Positions 35,601 through 42,496 of a stretch of 53,503 nt of DNA are shown piece after piece (within the stretch, counting starts at the first letter, position 1; the number at the start of each line of letters is the position of its first letter). The stretch lies in assembly GCA_021783515.1 (NCBI GenBank), contig JAJXTV010000026.1:1-53503 (forward strand), in the 5' to 3' direction. A program made the position numbers and the translations under genes. This DNA comes from Nitrospirota bacterium (GTDB lineage: Bacteria; Nitrospirota; Thermodesulfovibrionia; Thermodesulfovibrionales; UBA6898). The notes beneath the pieces are model-generated. The model was not told the origin of the DNA. It made no database searches and saw only the letters and a list, made by a program, of their open reading frames with translations.

Positions 35601-36282
35601 CCTGGAAATAGACGTCCGGGTTCTGCGCCGTTCCGCGAATCGCGGGATTGTCCGGGGTCAGTCCCCGCTGTCTCAGCTGAATGATCAGGTCATCGTCAAG
35701 CATCGCCCTCATGTCGTCGAATGTCAGTTCCTCGATCTTCTGGATCTCGTGGGACGTCCTGAAGCCGTCGAAGAAATGGATGAACGGCACCCTCGATTCG
35801 AGCGCGGCTGCCTGGGATATCAGGGCGAAGTCCATCGCCTCCTGGACGCTTTCAGAACAGAGCATGGCAAATCCCGTGGCCCTGCAGGCCATAACGTCCG
35901 AATGGTCCCCGAAGATCGACAGGCCCTGACACGCCAGTGAGCGCGCCGTGATGTGAAAGACCGTGGGGGTAAGTTCGCCCGCTATCTTGTACATGTTCGG
36001 GATGATCAGCAGAAGCCCCTGCGACGCAGATACGGTCGTCGCCAGGGCGCCCGTTGCCAGGGACCCGTGGACCGCACCCGCAACTCCGCCCTCTGACTGC
36101 ATCTGGCTTATCTTCGGTGCGGAGCCCCATATATTGGACTTCCCGGCAGCCGACTTCGCGTCGCAGATCTCGGCGATCGGCGAAGAAGGAGTGATCGGAT
36201 AAATCGTGATTATCTCGTTCGTGGCATGCACCACGTGCGCACATGCCGTGCAGCCGTCCACCGTTATCATTTTTCGAGCCAT
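32698..36282 (-). CDS. nifJ: Pyruvate:ferredoxin (flavodoxin) oxidoreductase, single chain
   Basis: 1194 residues from ATG 36282 (AAGGAGG six bases upstream; the longer frame from 36297 adds five residues). Domain order is the fused PFOR: alpha-type (YPITPSSPIAE, LFRPFSVDAF), gamma-type (GLGSDGTVGANKNTIKIIG), two 4Fe-4S clusters (CIQCGQCSFVCPHATI and CTGCGSCVHVCPGYK), and beta-type with CAGCGETPYLKLL plus GGDGWAYDIGYGGLDHV for TPP. All Cys ligands are present. A second pyruvate enzyme besides porGDAB, so the two probably serve different directions or conditions. Confidence 0.94.
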   Translation of the reverse strand: MARKMITVDGCTACAHVVHATNEIITIYPITPSSPIAEICDAKSAAGKSNIWGSAPKISQMQSEGGVAGAVHGSLATGALATTVSASQGLLLIIPNMYKIAGELTPTVFHITARSLACQGLSIFGDHSDVMACRATGFAMLCSESVQEAMDFALISQAAALESRVPFIHFFDGFRTSHEIQKIEELTFDDMRAMLDDDLIIQLRQRGLTPDNPAIRGTAQNPDVYFQGRETVNNFYNAVPEIVQKAMDRFAGIVGRQYNLFDYYGAADAERVIVVMGSASETVQSTVDALNAKGEKLGLVSVRLFRPFSVDAFAKVLPATVKAIAVLDRTKEPGAIGEPLYLDVRTAVGEAMENKTAALKSYPKIVGGRYGLGSKDFTPGMVKGVFDNLSASAPKNHFTVGINDDLAGTSLPYDESFRIEGSGVFRALFYGLGSDGTVGANKNTIKIIGAETENYAQGYFVYDSKKSGAITISHLRFGKEKIHNPYLVPQANFIACHNTSFLEKYDMLSKAEPGATFLLTTLHKKDEVWDTLPAEVQEQLISKKMKFYIIDAISLAEELGLGTRINMIMQTAFFVIAGIIPKDEAIESIKREIKKTYMKKGEQVVQMNYAAVDKALQNIVEVPVPAKATSGKRMRPAVPEEAPEFVRNVTARMIEGNGDSLPVSAIPVDGTWPTSTTQYEKRNIGVHIPVWEPDICIQCGQCSFVCPHATIRIKAYDPALLKGAPKTFKSADAKGNELKGMRFTVQVAPEDCTGCGSCVHVCPGYKKDAEGNKIPNFKAINMSLQEPLRAQEVANYDFFLSLPETDPARFNLTTIKGSQLVRPLFEYSGACAGCGETPYLKLLTQLFGDRLLIANATGCSSIYGGNLPTTPYTKRADGRGPAWANSLFEDNAEFGFGMRQTVNKFNAQALELLDRLGAKPEYTGARELFDSIRNADQSSQKGVEDQRGRVGELKRLISGDGFFEAKSLSSLADYLVRKSVWAIGGDGWAYDIGYGGLDHVLASGEDMNIMILDTEVYSNTGGQMSKSTPLAALAQFAAGGKRTPKKSIGAIMTTYGNVYVAQIAFGANPGQAIKAISEAEAYRGPSLVICYSTCIAQGIDMGKGIDEQKKAVACGHWPLFRFNPELEDQGKSPLVIDSKEPTITFEEYAYKENRYRALKQSNPELAAELMKQAEANVQRRWKYLKHLAKWTPEG

Positions 36283-36364
36283 ATTCTCCTCCTTCATGCG
36301 ATTATGTATTGATTTCCACCGGATTTGCGTGTCGTGTATTATAATACAAAAAGCCGCCCGGACG

Positions 36365-37819
36365 TCATCCCTCCTGACCGGAAAGCCGTTTCGCAGTCAA
36401 CACGACGACGCCGGAAACAGCAAGAGACACTCCGAGAAGTCCGGCGGTCACCACGACGTTGTTAAGAAGTTCCGGCCTTGTCAGAAGGACCGCCCCCAGG
36501 CAGAGCATCATCATGCCGGAGACGAGCTTCAGAACCTGTCCCTGGTGTTCAGTCAGTTTCCTTGCACCGAGGGTGACGGCGAAAAAGAGCACGATCGCGG
36601 CGAGCGGGACGACGTAGATCACATTGTAGAGGACAAGATAAAGGTAATACTCGCCGGGCTGAAGGTGATGGAGCGTCAGGATCCGCGTATAGACCATCGG
36701 AAACCCGGCGGTGCAGAAGAGCTCGTAGACATTCGCCGCCGCCGCAAGTACCACGGTGCCGGCGATCATCGACGGAAACGAGCCCGACTTCATGAGTCTC
36801 CTCATGCGGTCGAAAAGCCTCGGCTTCGCCTTCTCCGGGATAACGAGAGAGATGCCTTTTTTGAAGAAGAAGAAATCCTTGATGTTGATGGCGGCAATGA
36901 CCAGCGCAACCGCGCCCGCCGCTGCGGTGACGGCGTCGATCTTGCCGGCAAGAAGAAATATATTCAGCCACGCGGCCATAAAGATGAAATAGATGAATCC
37001 GGAAAAAAAGACGAAGATGCCGCCGATCACGAGCAGCCTCTTTCGCGAATGCACGTGCAGAAGAAGGCCGAGGAGGGTAAAGAGCACAAAGAAGGCGCAG
37101 GGGTTGAAGCCGTCAATCCCTGCGATGGCGATCGTCTGATACAGGAGAGACCCATTCGAGGCGTCGATCTTTCCGAGGAGGGGCAGCTCGATGACGGATT
37201 CGCTCTTCTGCCCCGCTGCGCCGGGAGAAGGGCCACGCGGAGCCGCCGCCTCTTTCCGAAGGGGAGGCGTCCCGGGACCGGCAGGGGAGGTCATCGATGC
37301 CGGGGCCCCCTCCGGGCATTCCTTGTCCTGCGGGCAGACGCCCTCCCCTTCTTGGGCTATAATGCCCGCGGAGCCGCCCTGCGGCAGCAGCGGCGGCCCT
37401 TCGGTATGCAATCTCATCCGTTCACTCGGATCGGGACAGCCGACCCGGATGCATCCCTGTATCCTTTCCTCGATCTCCCTCCCGGTCGTTGCGGCGTCGC
37501 GGTAACCCACGATCGGACCGTCCCCGCCGATAAAGGTTGCCGGCACTCCCTTGAGCCTCACCCCGTATGCATCGGCCATGTCGGAAAAGAGCTTCGCGTT
37601 TTCCAGATTACCCTTCACCTCGAAATACCGCAGCTCGATCCCCCGATACCGCCCCGCCATCTCCAGGAGGAAATCCTTTTCCTCCTGGCAATGCGGGCAT
37701 CCGGTGGCCCAGAAGAGATAGACGACGACCTTTCCGGCAGCCTGCCCCGCATCGCAAAAAAGAAGCAGGGCCGCGACAAAAAAGGCGGCTCCTGATTTCG
37801 ATGCGAAGAGCCCTTTCAT
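36365..37819 (-). CDS. Thioredoxin-like/DsbD-type membrane fusion protein
   Basis: 484 residues. Signal peptide (FFVAALLLFCDAGQAA), a thioredoxin-like domain with CPHC (VVYLFWATGCPHCQEE) and the cis-Pro loop KGVPATFIGG, a Pro/Gly-rich linker of about 70 residues, then a six-to-eight-helix CcdA/DsbD-like part with GFNPCAFFVLFTLLGLL and a second conserved Cys in YELFCTAGFP. Probably moves reducing equivalents from the cytoplasm to exported proteins or to cytochrome c maturation. Divergent from the direction of nothing useful; separate transcript from nifJ. Confidence 0.85.
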   Translation of the reverse strand: MKGLFASKSGAAFFVAALLLFCDAGQAAGKVVVYLFWATGCPHCQEEKDFLLEMAGRYRGIELRYFEVKGNLENAKLFSDMADAYGVRLKGVPATFIGGDGPIVGYRDAATTGREIEERIQGCIRVGCPDPSERMRLHTEGPPLLPQGGSAGIIAQEGEGVCPQDKECPEGAPASMTSPAGPGTPPLRKEAAAPRGPSPGAAGQKSESVIELPLLGKIDASNGSLLYQTIAIAGIDGFNPCAFFVLFTLLGLLLHVHSRKRLLVIGGIFVFFSGFIYFIFMAAWLNIFLLAGKIDAVTAAAGAVALVIAAINIKDFFFFKKGISLVIPEKAKPRLFDRMRRLMKSGSFPSMIAGTVVLAAAANVYELFCTAGFPMVYTRILTLHHLQPGEYYLYLVLYNVIYVVPLAAIVLFFAVTLGARKLTEHQGQVLKLVSGMMMLCLGAVLLTRPELLNNVVVTAGLLGVSLAVSGVVVLTAKRLSGQEG

Positions 37820-37968
37820 GGGGTGCCCTGTGACGCGATGGCCAGATTCTCCAACGTTACCGACCCGACGGTGATCTGCCCGTTCGGCAGGAGCGCGGCG
37901 TCATATACGGGGCCGCCGGCCACATTGGGGTCGAACCCGTCATTCGCCGTGACCGCCGCAAAGAGCGG
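37816..37968 (-). pseudogene. Delta-60 repeat remnant
   Basis: The minus-strand frame ending at 37816 contains LNPLFAAVTANDGFDPNVAGGP and VYDAALLPNGQITVG. This fits the delta-60 (beta-propeller-like) repeat pattern of the type 'DGSFDPN...V.A..LQPDGKILVGG'. No complete gene is visible; the stop overlaps the start of the thioredoxin-DsbD gene by four bases and the upstream part looks random. Best read as leftover of an exported repeat protein. Low certainty. Confidence 0.3.
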
Positions 37969-38436
37969 GTTCAAACGGGTACGCGACTTCTTTCCGACAC
38001 CCTTGCCGGCATCCACGATGCACCCTTTCCGCAGCCCCGATGCAGGGCCGTCAACAACCATAAAGGTTTCTGCTGACACCAACCCTTTCCGGCCGCTGCG
38101 CGGGGCACAAAAAGGGCGAATACGGGGCTTCACGCCTCTCATTCGCCTCACTACTCCCTGAAATCCGGGAAGCCGAAACACCACGTCCGACCTTATTTGT
38201 CTTCCTATTTATAGTATGAATCCTTTTTCCCGGGTGTCAACTGTGGCTATGTGCCTGCCCCAGGTTGCGGGGTCCGCGGTCACTATCAGTTCTTCCGCAT
38301 TCTCCGCCGCCCTTCGAAAGCCCCGGAAGACAAGGCGGGTTTGACGGGTTGCCGTAGTAATCGCCGCGGGATGAAAAGAGTGCTTGCATAGCGTCACCAT
38401 TCCGGCAATACTATCAGTAGGAGGGCACAGCTCCGG

Positions 38437-38832
38437 ATGGACCCGCAAAAAAGGATTCCCCGGATACTCATTGTTGACGACGACCCTTCGATACGGGACG
38501 TCATGAAGGATTTTTGCGAGGTAAACGGCTATAACGCGGCCTTCGCCGGAAACGGCTTCGACGCGATCGCGCTGATCAGGGAAGAAGGGCCGTTCGGGCT
38601 GGTCATCGCGGACTTCCTGATGCCGGGGATGCATGGGGTCGAATTTATCAGAGAGATCAGGAACCACTGGCGGGCACTGCCGGTCATCGCAATGAGCGCC
38701 TGGTCCGATGTCAAACCATCTCTCATGGAAGCGGGGGCTTGCCGTTTCTTCGCCAAGCCCTTCGATCCGCAGGAACTCGAAAGCGCGATAGAAGAGATCC
38801 TTGGGGACCGGCCCGCGGCAGACCAGGATTGA
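38437..38832 (+). CDS. Stand-alone response regulator receiver protein
   Basis: 131 residues, one receiver domain and nothing else: ILIVDDDPSIRDVM with acidic pocket, phosphorylated Asp in LVIADFLMPGMHGVEF, Ser in IAMSAW and Lys in FFAKPFDPQELE. No output domain and no histidine kinase nearby. Such CheY-like proteins act by protein-protein contact. AGGAGG lies about 15 bases before the ATG. The 250 bases upstream have no gene I recognise. Confidence 0.88.
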   Translation: MDPQKRIPRILIVDDDPSIRDVMKDFCEVNGYNAAFAGNGFDAIALIREEGPFGLVIADFLMPGMHGVEFIREIRNHWRALPVIAMSAWSDVKPSLMEAGACRFFAKPFDPQELESAIEEILGDRPAADQD

Positions 38833-38942
38833 TGCAGTCAGGGATTTCCGCCATGCATGGAATATTCCAGAAATATCTTGATTTTTTTCATCGTCCCATG
38901 TAATATTTTTTCTGAAGTTTCAGGAGTTCTTGTAGTAGAAAA

Positions 38943-38978
38943 ATGCCGCAAAGACTCTGAGCTTTGCGGTTTTTTTAT
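38943..38978 (+). terminator. Terminator hairpin in the cspA leader
   Basis: TGCCGCAAAG, loop ACTCTGAG, CTTTGCGG, followed by seven T residues: a textbook intrinsic terminator 53 bases before the cspA start codon, inside its likely 5' untranslated region. Either it ends a short upstream transcript (none recognised) or it attenuates cspA. Confidence 0.7.
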
Positions 38979-39030
38979 TGCGCGATTTCAGGGGCGCAAA
39001 ATATCTTTTTCTACAGGAGGAAAACGCAGC

Positions 39031-39234
39031 ATGTCGCAGAAAGGCACCGTGAAGTGGTTTAACGAAACCAAGGGGTATGGATTTATCACGAGCGATGACG
39101 GGGGAGACGTTTTCGTGCACTATTCGGAGATTCAGGCCAATGGTTTTAAAACACTCGCCGAGGGTCAGGCCGTCGAATTCGAGGTGGCGGACGGACCAAA
39201 AGGCCCCAAGGCGGTCAACGTCACCAGATTCTAA
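39031..39234 (+). CDS. cspA: Cold-shock domain protein
   Basis: 67 residues, one OB-fold cold-shock domain with both nucleic-acid motifs: [15 protein letters not shown] (RNP1) and VFVHYSEI (RNP2). RNA chaperone that melts secondary structure. ATG 39031 with a strong AGGAGG nine bases upstream. The leader has a terminator-like hairpin and sequence (TAGAAAAA at about 38936 and TTTTTCTA at about 39007) that could pair across it and bring the Shine-Dalgarno region into structure. Followed by a strong terminator. Confidence 0.93.
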   Translation: MSQKGTVKWFNETKGYGFITSDDGGDVFVHYSEIQANGFKTLAEGQAVEFEVADGPKGPKAVNVTRF

Positions 39235-39261
39235 TCAGAGAGCGAACCTACCATAACCATC

Positions 39262-39293
39262 AAAGCCCCTTTTCGAGGGGCTTTTTATTTTTC
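39262..39293. terminator. Intrinsic terminator after cspA
   Basis: AAAGCCCC, TTTTCGA, GGGGCTTTTTATTTTT: a strong stem followed by a T tract, and with A residues before the stem so it can also stop the convergent zinc-ribbon gene that ends at 39285. Confidence 0.85.
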
Positions 39294-39548
39294 CGCCGCG
39301 GGCTGCGACCTAATCGCCTTCATCAGCCGGTCGTATTTCTCGGCCCCCAGACAGTCTCTCGCGCCGGGGCACCACTCGATGCAGGAAGGCCGTATTTCGC
39401 GGGTCACCTTCTTGCCGCATTTCTTGCAGTCGGTCTCGACCTCGTCGGTCCAGATCTCGTTTACCGTGTCGCACCAGAAACACCTCACCTCTTCAGGATA
39501 CGGCGTCCTGATCTCCCTGCTTCCCGGACATGATTCTTTCAGTGCCAT
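39285..39548 (-). CDS. Small zinc-ribbon protein of unknown function
   Basis: 87 residues with a CxxC...CxxC ribbon (VRCFWCDTVNEIW, then VETDCKKCGKKVTREI) and a second Cys-rich stretch PSCIEWCPGARDCLGAEKYDRLM. This pair of motifs recurs in anaerobes as a conserved unknown; the second is Fe-S or Zn binding by appearance. No operon partner. Ends within the cspA terminator. Confidence 0.75.
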   Translation of the reverse strand: MALKESCPGSREIRTPYPEEVRCFWCDTVNEIWTDEVETDCKKCGKKVTREIRPSCIEWCPGARDCLGAEKYDRLMKAIRSQPAAEK

Positions 39549-39719
39549 GATTTATTGTAACACCCGGCGGGGCAGAGCGTTATGAGATAGATCATATGCC
39601 GTCTCCTTGAAGTATGACTGATACGCCGCGCACCACGCATTGTCTCCTGCATCCGCCGCAGACGGCATCGCGCTTCTGCGGCGCGGTTGGGGTTAGGGTA
39701 TACTATCATTGAGGTGAAT

Positions 39720-40538
39720 ATGCCCACAAAAAGAGTCGTCATTATTTCCGACGCCACGGGCCAGAGCGGCCTGCATATTCTGAGGGCGGCACTGGTGCAG
39801 TTTGAACACGCCCACCCCAGGATAATGCTTTTCCACGACATTGATTCCAAGGCAGGGCTCAAAAAGGTCCTCGACCAGGCGAGGGCTGACAAGGCCCTTA
39901 TCGCTTATACCTTTGTCAAAAAGGAGATGCGCGACTATACGACCGCCTTCTGCGTTAAGAACAACATCTTTCATCTCGACATTCTGGGCCCGCTGATCAA
40001 GAACCTCGCCTCCTATCTTCGGCTGGAACCGCTCGAAACGCCGAGCCTGCTCAGAAAAGTCGATGAACGATATTTTAAGCGCATCGACGCCATCGAGTAT
40101 ACGCTGGGACACGACGACGGCAGGGACGCCAACCGCCTTGATGACGCGGACATCGTCATCGTCGGACTTTCGCGGACGTCCAAGACCCCGACCTCGTTCT
40201 TTCTGGCCCAGGAGGGCTACAAGGTCGCCAACGTCCCGATCGTTCCCGGCATCCCCCTGCCCGAAGAGCTTTTCGAAATCGATCAGCACAAGATCGTCTG
40301 TCTGGTAATCGATCCCGAGGTCCTTCAGAAAATCAGGAGGGCGCGCCAGGAAAAGTCCTCGCTCACCCCGAGCTACAGCGAATTCAAGAAGGTCTTTGCC
40401 GAGTGCGAGTATGTCTGGGACCTCCGCAAGAAACACCGGATCTGGAAAGTCGTCGATACCACGAACAAATCCATCGAAGAGACCGCGTGGGAAATCATCC
40501 ACCACGTGTTCGGAGACCAGCCTGAAGAATATAATTGA
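39720..40538 (+). CDS. ppsR: Pyruvate, water dikinase/PPDK regulatory protein
   Basis: 272 residues from ATG 39720 (GAGGTG upstream, TATACT at 39699-39704 as a possible -10). Hallmarks of the DUF299 bifunctional kinase/pyrophosphorylase: IISDATGQSGLHILRAA, the P-loop-like VGLSRTSKTPTSFFLAQEGYKVANVPIVPGI and LVIDPEVLQKIRRAR. It inactivates phosphoenolpyruvate synthase or pyruvate phosphate dikinase by ADP-dependent Thr phosphorylation and reverses it with phosphate. The target enzyme is not in the window; the gene fits an organism with two pyruvate:ferredoxin enzymes, where pyruvate-PEP flow needs control. Confidence 0.92.
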   Translation: MPTKRVVIISDATGQSGLHILRAALVQFEHAHPRIMLFHDIDSKAGLKKVLDQARADKALIAYTFVKKEMRDYTTAFCVKNNIFHLDILGPLIKNLASYLRLEPLETPSLLRKVDERYFKRIDAIEYTLGHDDGRDANRLDDADIVIVGLSRTSKTPTSFFLAQEGYKVANVPIVPGIPLPEELFEIDQHKIVCLVIDPEVLQKIRRARQEKSSLTPSYSEFKKVFAECEYVWDLRKKHRIWKVVDTTNKSIEETAWEIIHHVFGDQPEEYN

Positions 40539-40860
40539 TACTGGCGGCGGAACTCAGATGCGCCGTGAAGTCCTGAAGGCACGACAGAAACCAGGAGGAG
40601 AATCGTTGCGAAGGACTGCGCGAATACGGTGATTATTCCGATGACATTGCTTCGGAAGCGGCGACAAAAGGGGCGTCAGGCGGGTCTTATTTATTGCAGG
40701 CCCCTCTAAGATTTGGCATTTCCGCCTATACCCCGCAGAGTTTTCAAGTCGCGTCAATGCGGTTTTTCTGAGAAGCCGATTCCGGCCTATCCTTTGTTCT
40801 TGCGCATCTCAGATACCGATATTCTTTGCCGACAAATCCCCGGGCAGGCGACGCCCTGCC
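40539..40860. other. Intergenic stretch between convergent ppsR and ubiX
   Basis: 322 bases with no reading frame I can support. A GGCAGG-GCGTCG-CCTGCC hairpin near 40845-40862 lies just past the ubiX stop codon and may end that transcript, though no T run follows. Nothing else recognised. Confidence 0.5.
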
Positions 40861-41454
40861 CTATTTCCCCCACCTCTTATAGATCTCATGCTCAACCCCC
40901 ATCAGGTCGAGGATCTTGCCCGCCACGAAATCGACCATGTCGTCGATCGTCTTCGGGCCGTGATAGAAGCCGATGACCGGCGGGGCGATCTTCACGCCTA
41001 TCCTGGCAAGCTTCAGCATGTTTTCGAGATGGATGGGGCTGAACGGCATCTCCCGCGGAGCAAGCACAAGGGGCCTCCCCTCTTTGATCGTCACGTCAGC
41101 CGCGCGCTCGATGAGGCTATTCGAATACCCGTTGGCGATCCCCGACAGGCTCTTCATCGAGCAGGGAATGACGAACATCCCGTCGGTCCTGAACGAGCCG
41201 CTTGCAACAGGGGCCTCGAAATTCCCCTCGTCGTACCAATAAATGTTTTTCGATCCGGCCAGCTTTCTTATCTTCTTCTCCATGGCCACCGCGTTCTCAC
41301 CCGAAAGGTCGACGCCGGATTCGTCCCGCAGGATCGAGAAGGACTGGCGCGAGATGATCATGTGGACCTCGGCTGTGCGGCCGAGCGCCTTCAGTACCCT
41401 CAGCCCGATGATCGGGCCGGTCGCGCCGGTTATCGCAAGGACGAATTTCTTCAT
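40861..41454 (-). CDS. ubiX: UbiX-family flavin prenyltransferase
   Basis: 197 residues from ATG 41454; the longer frame upstream runs through ubiA. VLAITGATGPIIGLRVLKAL, SGSFRTDGMFVIPCSMKSLSGIANG (FMN and phosphate site), RPLVLAPREMPFSPIHLENMLKLARIGVKIAPP. Makes prenylated FMN for UbiD-type decarboxylases. Start overlaps the ubiA stop by four bases. With UbiA and no ubiquinone genes visible, a role in menaquinone synthesis, for example the futalosine branch, is likely. Confidence 0.92.
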   Translation of the reverse strand: MKKFVLAITGATGPIIGLRVLKALGRTAEVHMIISRQSFSILRDESGVDLSGENAVAMEKKIRKLAGSKNIYWYDEGNFEAPVASGSFRTDGMFVIPCSMKSLSGIANGYSNSLIERAADVTIKEGRPLVLAPREMPFSPIHLENMLKLARIGVKIAPPVIGFYHGPKTIDDMVDFVAGKILDLMGVEHEIYKRWGK

Positions 41455-42311
41455 ACCAGGAAATCCGCCAGGGTAAAGAGGAAGACGGCAACGCTGATGT
41501 ATCCGTTCATATTGAAAAAAGCCATGTCGAGTTTGCTGAGGTCGTGCTCTTTTATCAGGGAATGCTCGTAGATGAAAAGGCCTCCGATAATGCACATGCC
41601 GGCCATGTACAAGCCGCCCAGACCGAAGATCAGCCCGTTTGCAACGAGGAGGAGATAGCTGACCGTATGAAATGCCCTCGCGAGATAGAGCGACTTCCTG
41701 ACCCCGAAACGCTTCGGCATCGAATAGAGTCCGTAACTCCTGTCGAACTCGATATCCTGGAGCGCGTAGAGCACGTCGAAGCCGGCCAGCCAGAAGATCA
41801 CGGCGATGACAAGGGGCAGTATCGCCGGGTCGAAGGAGCCTTTCACCGCCAGCCACGAGCCGAGTGGCGCCGCCGAAATCGAGAGACCCAGGACGAAGTG
41901 GGAAGACCAGGTGAACCGCTTCGTGTAGGAATAAAGAAAGAGGACGGCGATCGCAAGCGGCGAAAGCTCGAGACAGAGCGGGTTAAGCATATATGCCGCA
42001 TAGACCATTAGCCCGAACGAGACAGCGACAAAAACGGCGGTCTCGCCGACGCCGATGGCCCCACGGGGCAGTTCCCTGCCGGCAGTGCGGGGATTGGCGG
42101 CGTCTATCTTCCTGTCGATGATCCTGTTGAGACCCATCGCCCCCGACCGCGCCCCTACCATCGCCGCGACAATCCAGAAGATCTGTCGCGGGGCGGGGAT
42201 GCCCGATGCCGCGATCAGAGCGGAGGTGAAGGCGAACGGCAGCGCGAAGATCGAGTGGGAAAACTTGATCATCCTCAGATACAGCGTAATTTTCCGGGTC
42301 ACCGTGCTCAT
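41451..42311 (-). CDS. ubiA: UbiA-family prenyltransferase
   Basis: 286 residues, about eight membrane helices. First Asp-rich motif NRIIDRKIDAANPRT (with R after it as usual), second motif DIEFDRSYGLYSMPKRFG. Attaches a polyprenyl chain to an aromatic ring at the membrane. The ubiA-ubiX pairing is typical of menaquinone (MqnP-like) pathways in anaerobes. Divergent from the following regulator gene, with a 185-base gap. Confidence 0.92.
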   Translation of the reverse strand: MSTVTRKITLYLRMIKFSHSIFALPFAFTSALIAASGIPAPRQIFWIVAAMVGARSGAMGLNRIIDRKIDAANPRTAGRELPRGAIGVGETAVFVAVSFGLMVYAAYMLNPLCLELSPLAIAVLFLYSYTKRFTWSSHFVLGLSISAAPLGSWLAVKGSFDPAILPLVIAVIFWLAGFDVLYALQDIEFDRSYGLYSMPKRFGVRKSLYLARAFHTVSYLLLVANGLIFGLGGLYMAGMCIIGGLFIYEHSLIKEHDLSKLDMAFFNMNGYISVAVFLFTLADFLV

Positions 42312-42496
42312 GCCGTTGCTTTATAGTATAACCGATCCTCGGCTGCGGCTGTCCGGCGGGGGAAGTGTCGTGAATATGATATACTTTCTGGATGAATCCT
42401 GCGGGGTAGACGCCGGCTTCAGGGGGAAACAGGGGAAGAAATTTCAAGAAACGGCAAGAACCATTTATTGCGCGCTACCCGCATTCGGAAGCGCCT

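Noticed and set aside
34003-35940. 645-residue plus-strand frame inside nifJ
   Set aside because: Antisense shadow of a well-supported PFOR gene; composition is Arg/Asp/Leu-rich without motifs.
38209-38667. 152-residue minus-strand frame opposite the response regulator
   Set aside because: Mostly antisense to the receiver domain; the tail outside it (ADPATWGRHIATVDTREKG) is too short to assign.
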